NCBI GenBank assembly: GCA_038147155.1
Contig: JAYQTA010000018.1
Coordinates: forward strand, 1 to 5,855
Length of the DNA stretch: 5,855 bases
Source of the DNA: Australimonas brisbanensis
GTDB taxonomy: Bacteria; Chloroflexota; Dehalococcoidia; Lucifugimonadales; Australimonadaceae
Direction: 5' to 3'
Numbering within the stretch: position 1 is the first letter of the stretch; the number at the start of each line of letters is the position of its first letter. Shown here in pieces: positions 5,683-5,855 of the stretch. The position numbers and the translations under genes are program-made. The notes under the pieces were generated by a model, which made no database searches, was not told the origin of the DNA, and saw nothing but the letters and a program-made list of their open reading frames with translations.

Positions 5683-5700
5683 CGCTCGCTAGCCCTCCTC
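5671..5700. terminator. Shared inverted repeat at the convergent gene ends
   Basis: GAGGAGGACTAGCG (5671-5684) and CGCTAGCCCTCCTC (5687-5700) pair over 14 positions with a single mismatch (5678 against 5693) around CT. Both genes end inside it: the TPR stop TAG at 5680-5682 and the minus-strand stop TAG at 5689-5691 occupy mirror positions. A hairpin would form in both transcripts, fitting a bidirectional terminator, although neither side has a long U-tract. Confidence 0.55.
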
Positions 5701-5770
5701 AGTCCTGGGTTCGGCGGCGGGCTCCAGGCTCTCAGCCAGCAGCTCCACCAGGTCCCTGGCCTTCTTGGCA
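5689..5770 (-). CDS. C-terminal end of an unidentified minus-strand gene (partial)
   Basis: Reading the minus strand leftward to the TAG at 5689-5691 gives about 26 residues: an amphipathic helix-like segment KKARDLVELLAESL followed by an acidic Pro/Ala/Glu tail EPAAEPRTEEG. The rest of the gene would lie to the right, but the sequence degenerates into homopolymer from about 5771, so the gene is cut off. Composition (charged helix plus acidic tail) and the mirrored stop codon favour real coding. The family cannot be named from so short a piece. Confidence 0.5.
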
Positions 5771-5855
5771 TGGGGGGGCGGGGGGGGGGGGGGCGGCGGG
5801 CGGCCGGGGGGGGGGCCGCGGGGGCGGCCGCCCCCCCCCCCCCCCGGGGGGGGCC
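5771..5855. other. Low-complexity G/C homopolymer at the contig end, probable artefact
   Basis: The final 85 bases consist almost entirely of G and C runs, including a G-run of about 12 and a C-run of about 15, with no A or T after about 5772. The change from normal coding composition is abrupt. Two-colour sequencers call G when signal is lost, and assemblers can join such read tails with their reverse complements into G-run/C-run mosaics. I treat it as an artefact, not a biological repeat. Confidence 0.85.

Noticed and set aside
5771..5855. G-quadruplex or GC-rich repeat at the right end
   Set aside because: Most likely base-calling or assembly artefact, so no biological feature is claimed.

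Overview
The window is a very GC-rich bacterial contig end. Third codon positions are strongly G/C, and GTG is the only available start codon type for one gene. Gene content suggests a free-living bacterium from a GC-rich, deep-branching group. Chloroflexota (Dehalococcoidia-like) is my best guess, from the DRTGG/BioD-like protein and the C/G-tract intergenic islands, but no phylogenetic marker is present to prove it.

Left part (about 1-2117, minus strand): a compact three-gene operon read right to left. Its first gene is a BioD-like P-loop/DRTGG-domain protein (2117 to 1269). A class I glutamine-amidotransferase-like C26 hydrolase follows (1263 to 556). A small protein with a Cys-rich N-terminus and a membrane segment (559 to 47) is coupled to it by an ATGA stop/start overlap. 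A GC-rich hairpin lies at the end of the last gene.

Middle (2118-2350): a divergent intergenic region. It holds a candidate promoter for the minus operon (TATACT), a hairpin- and C-tract-rich island, and an extended -10 promoter (TGcTATAAT) that would give homoserine kinase mRNA a leader of only about 7 nt.

Centre (2351-4539, plus strand): thrB (homoserine kinase) and lysC (aspartate kinase) overlap by one base (TGATG) and form an aspartate-family amino acid operon. Aspartate kinase commits aspartate to Lys/Thr/Met/Ile synthesis, and homoserine kinase pulls homoserine to threonine. lysC carries an in-frame internal ATG with a strong GGGAGG ribosome site at the catalytic/ACT domain junction. 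This is the arrangement expected for an alpha/beta aspartokinase.

Right part: a 315-base gene-free stretch (4540-4854) with a perfect 9-bp inverted repeat and a possible structured leader. It precedes a TPR protein with an unrecognised second domain and an acidic tail (4855-5682). That gene converges on the 3' end of an unidentified minus-strand gene. The two stop codons sit in mirror positions inside one 30-base inverted repeat. From about 5771 the sequence collapses into G/C homopolymer that looks like a sequencing or assembly artefact, so the last 85 bases should not be interpreted.

I do not see an undescribed defence, mobile or CRISPR-like system here. The most interesting items are regulatory and architectural.
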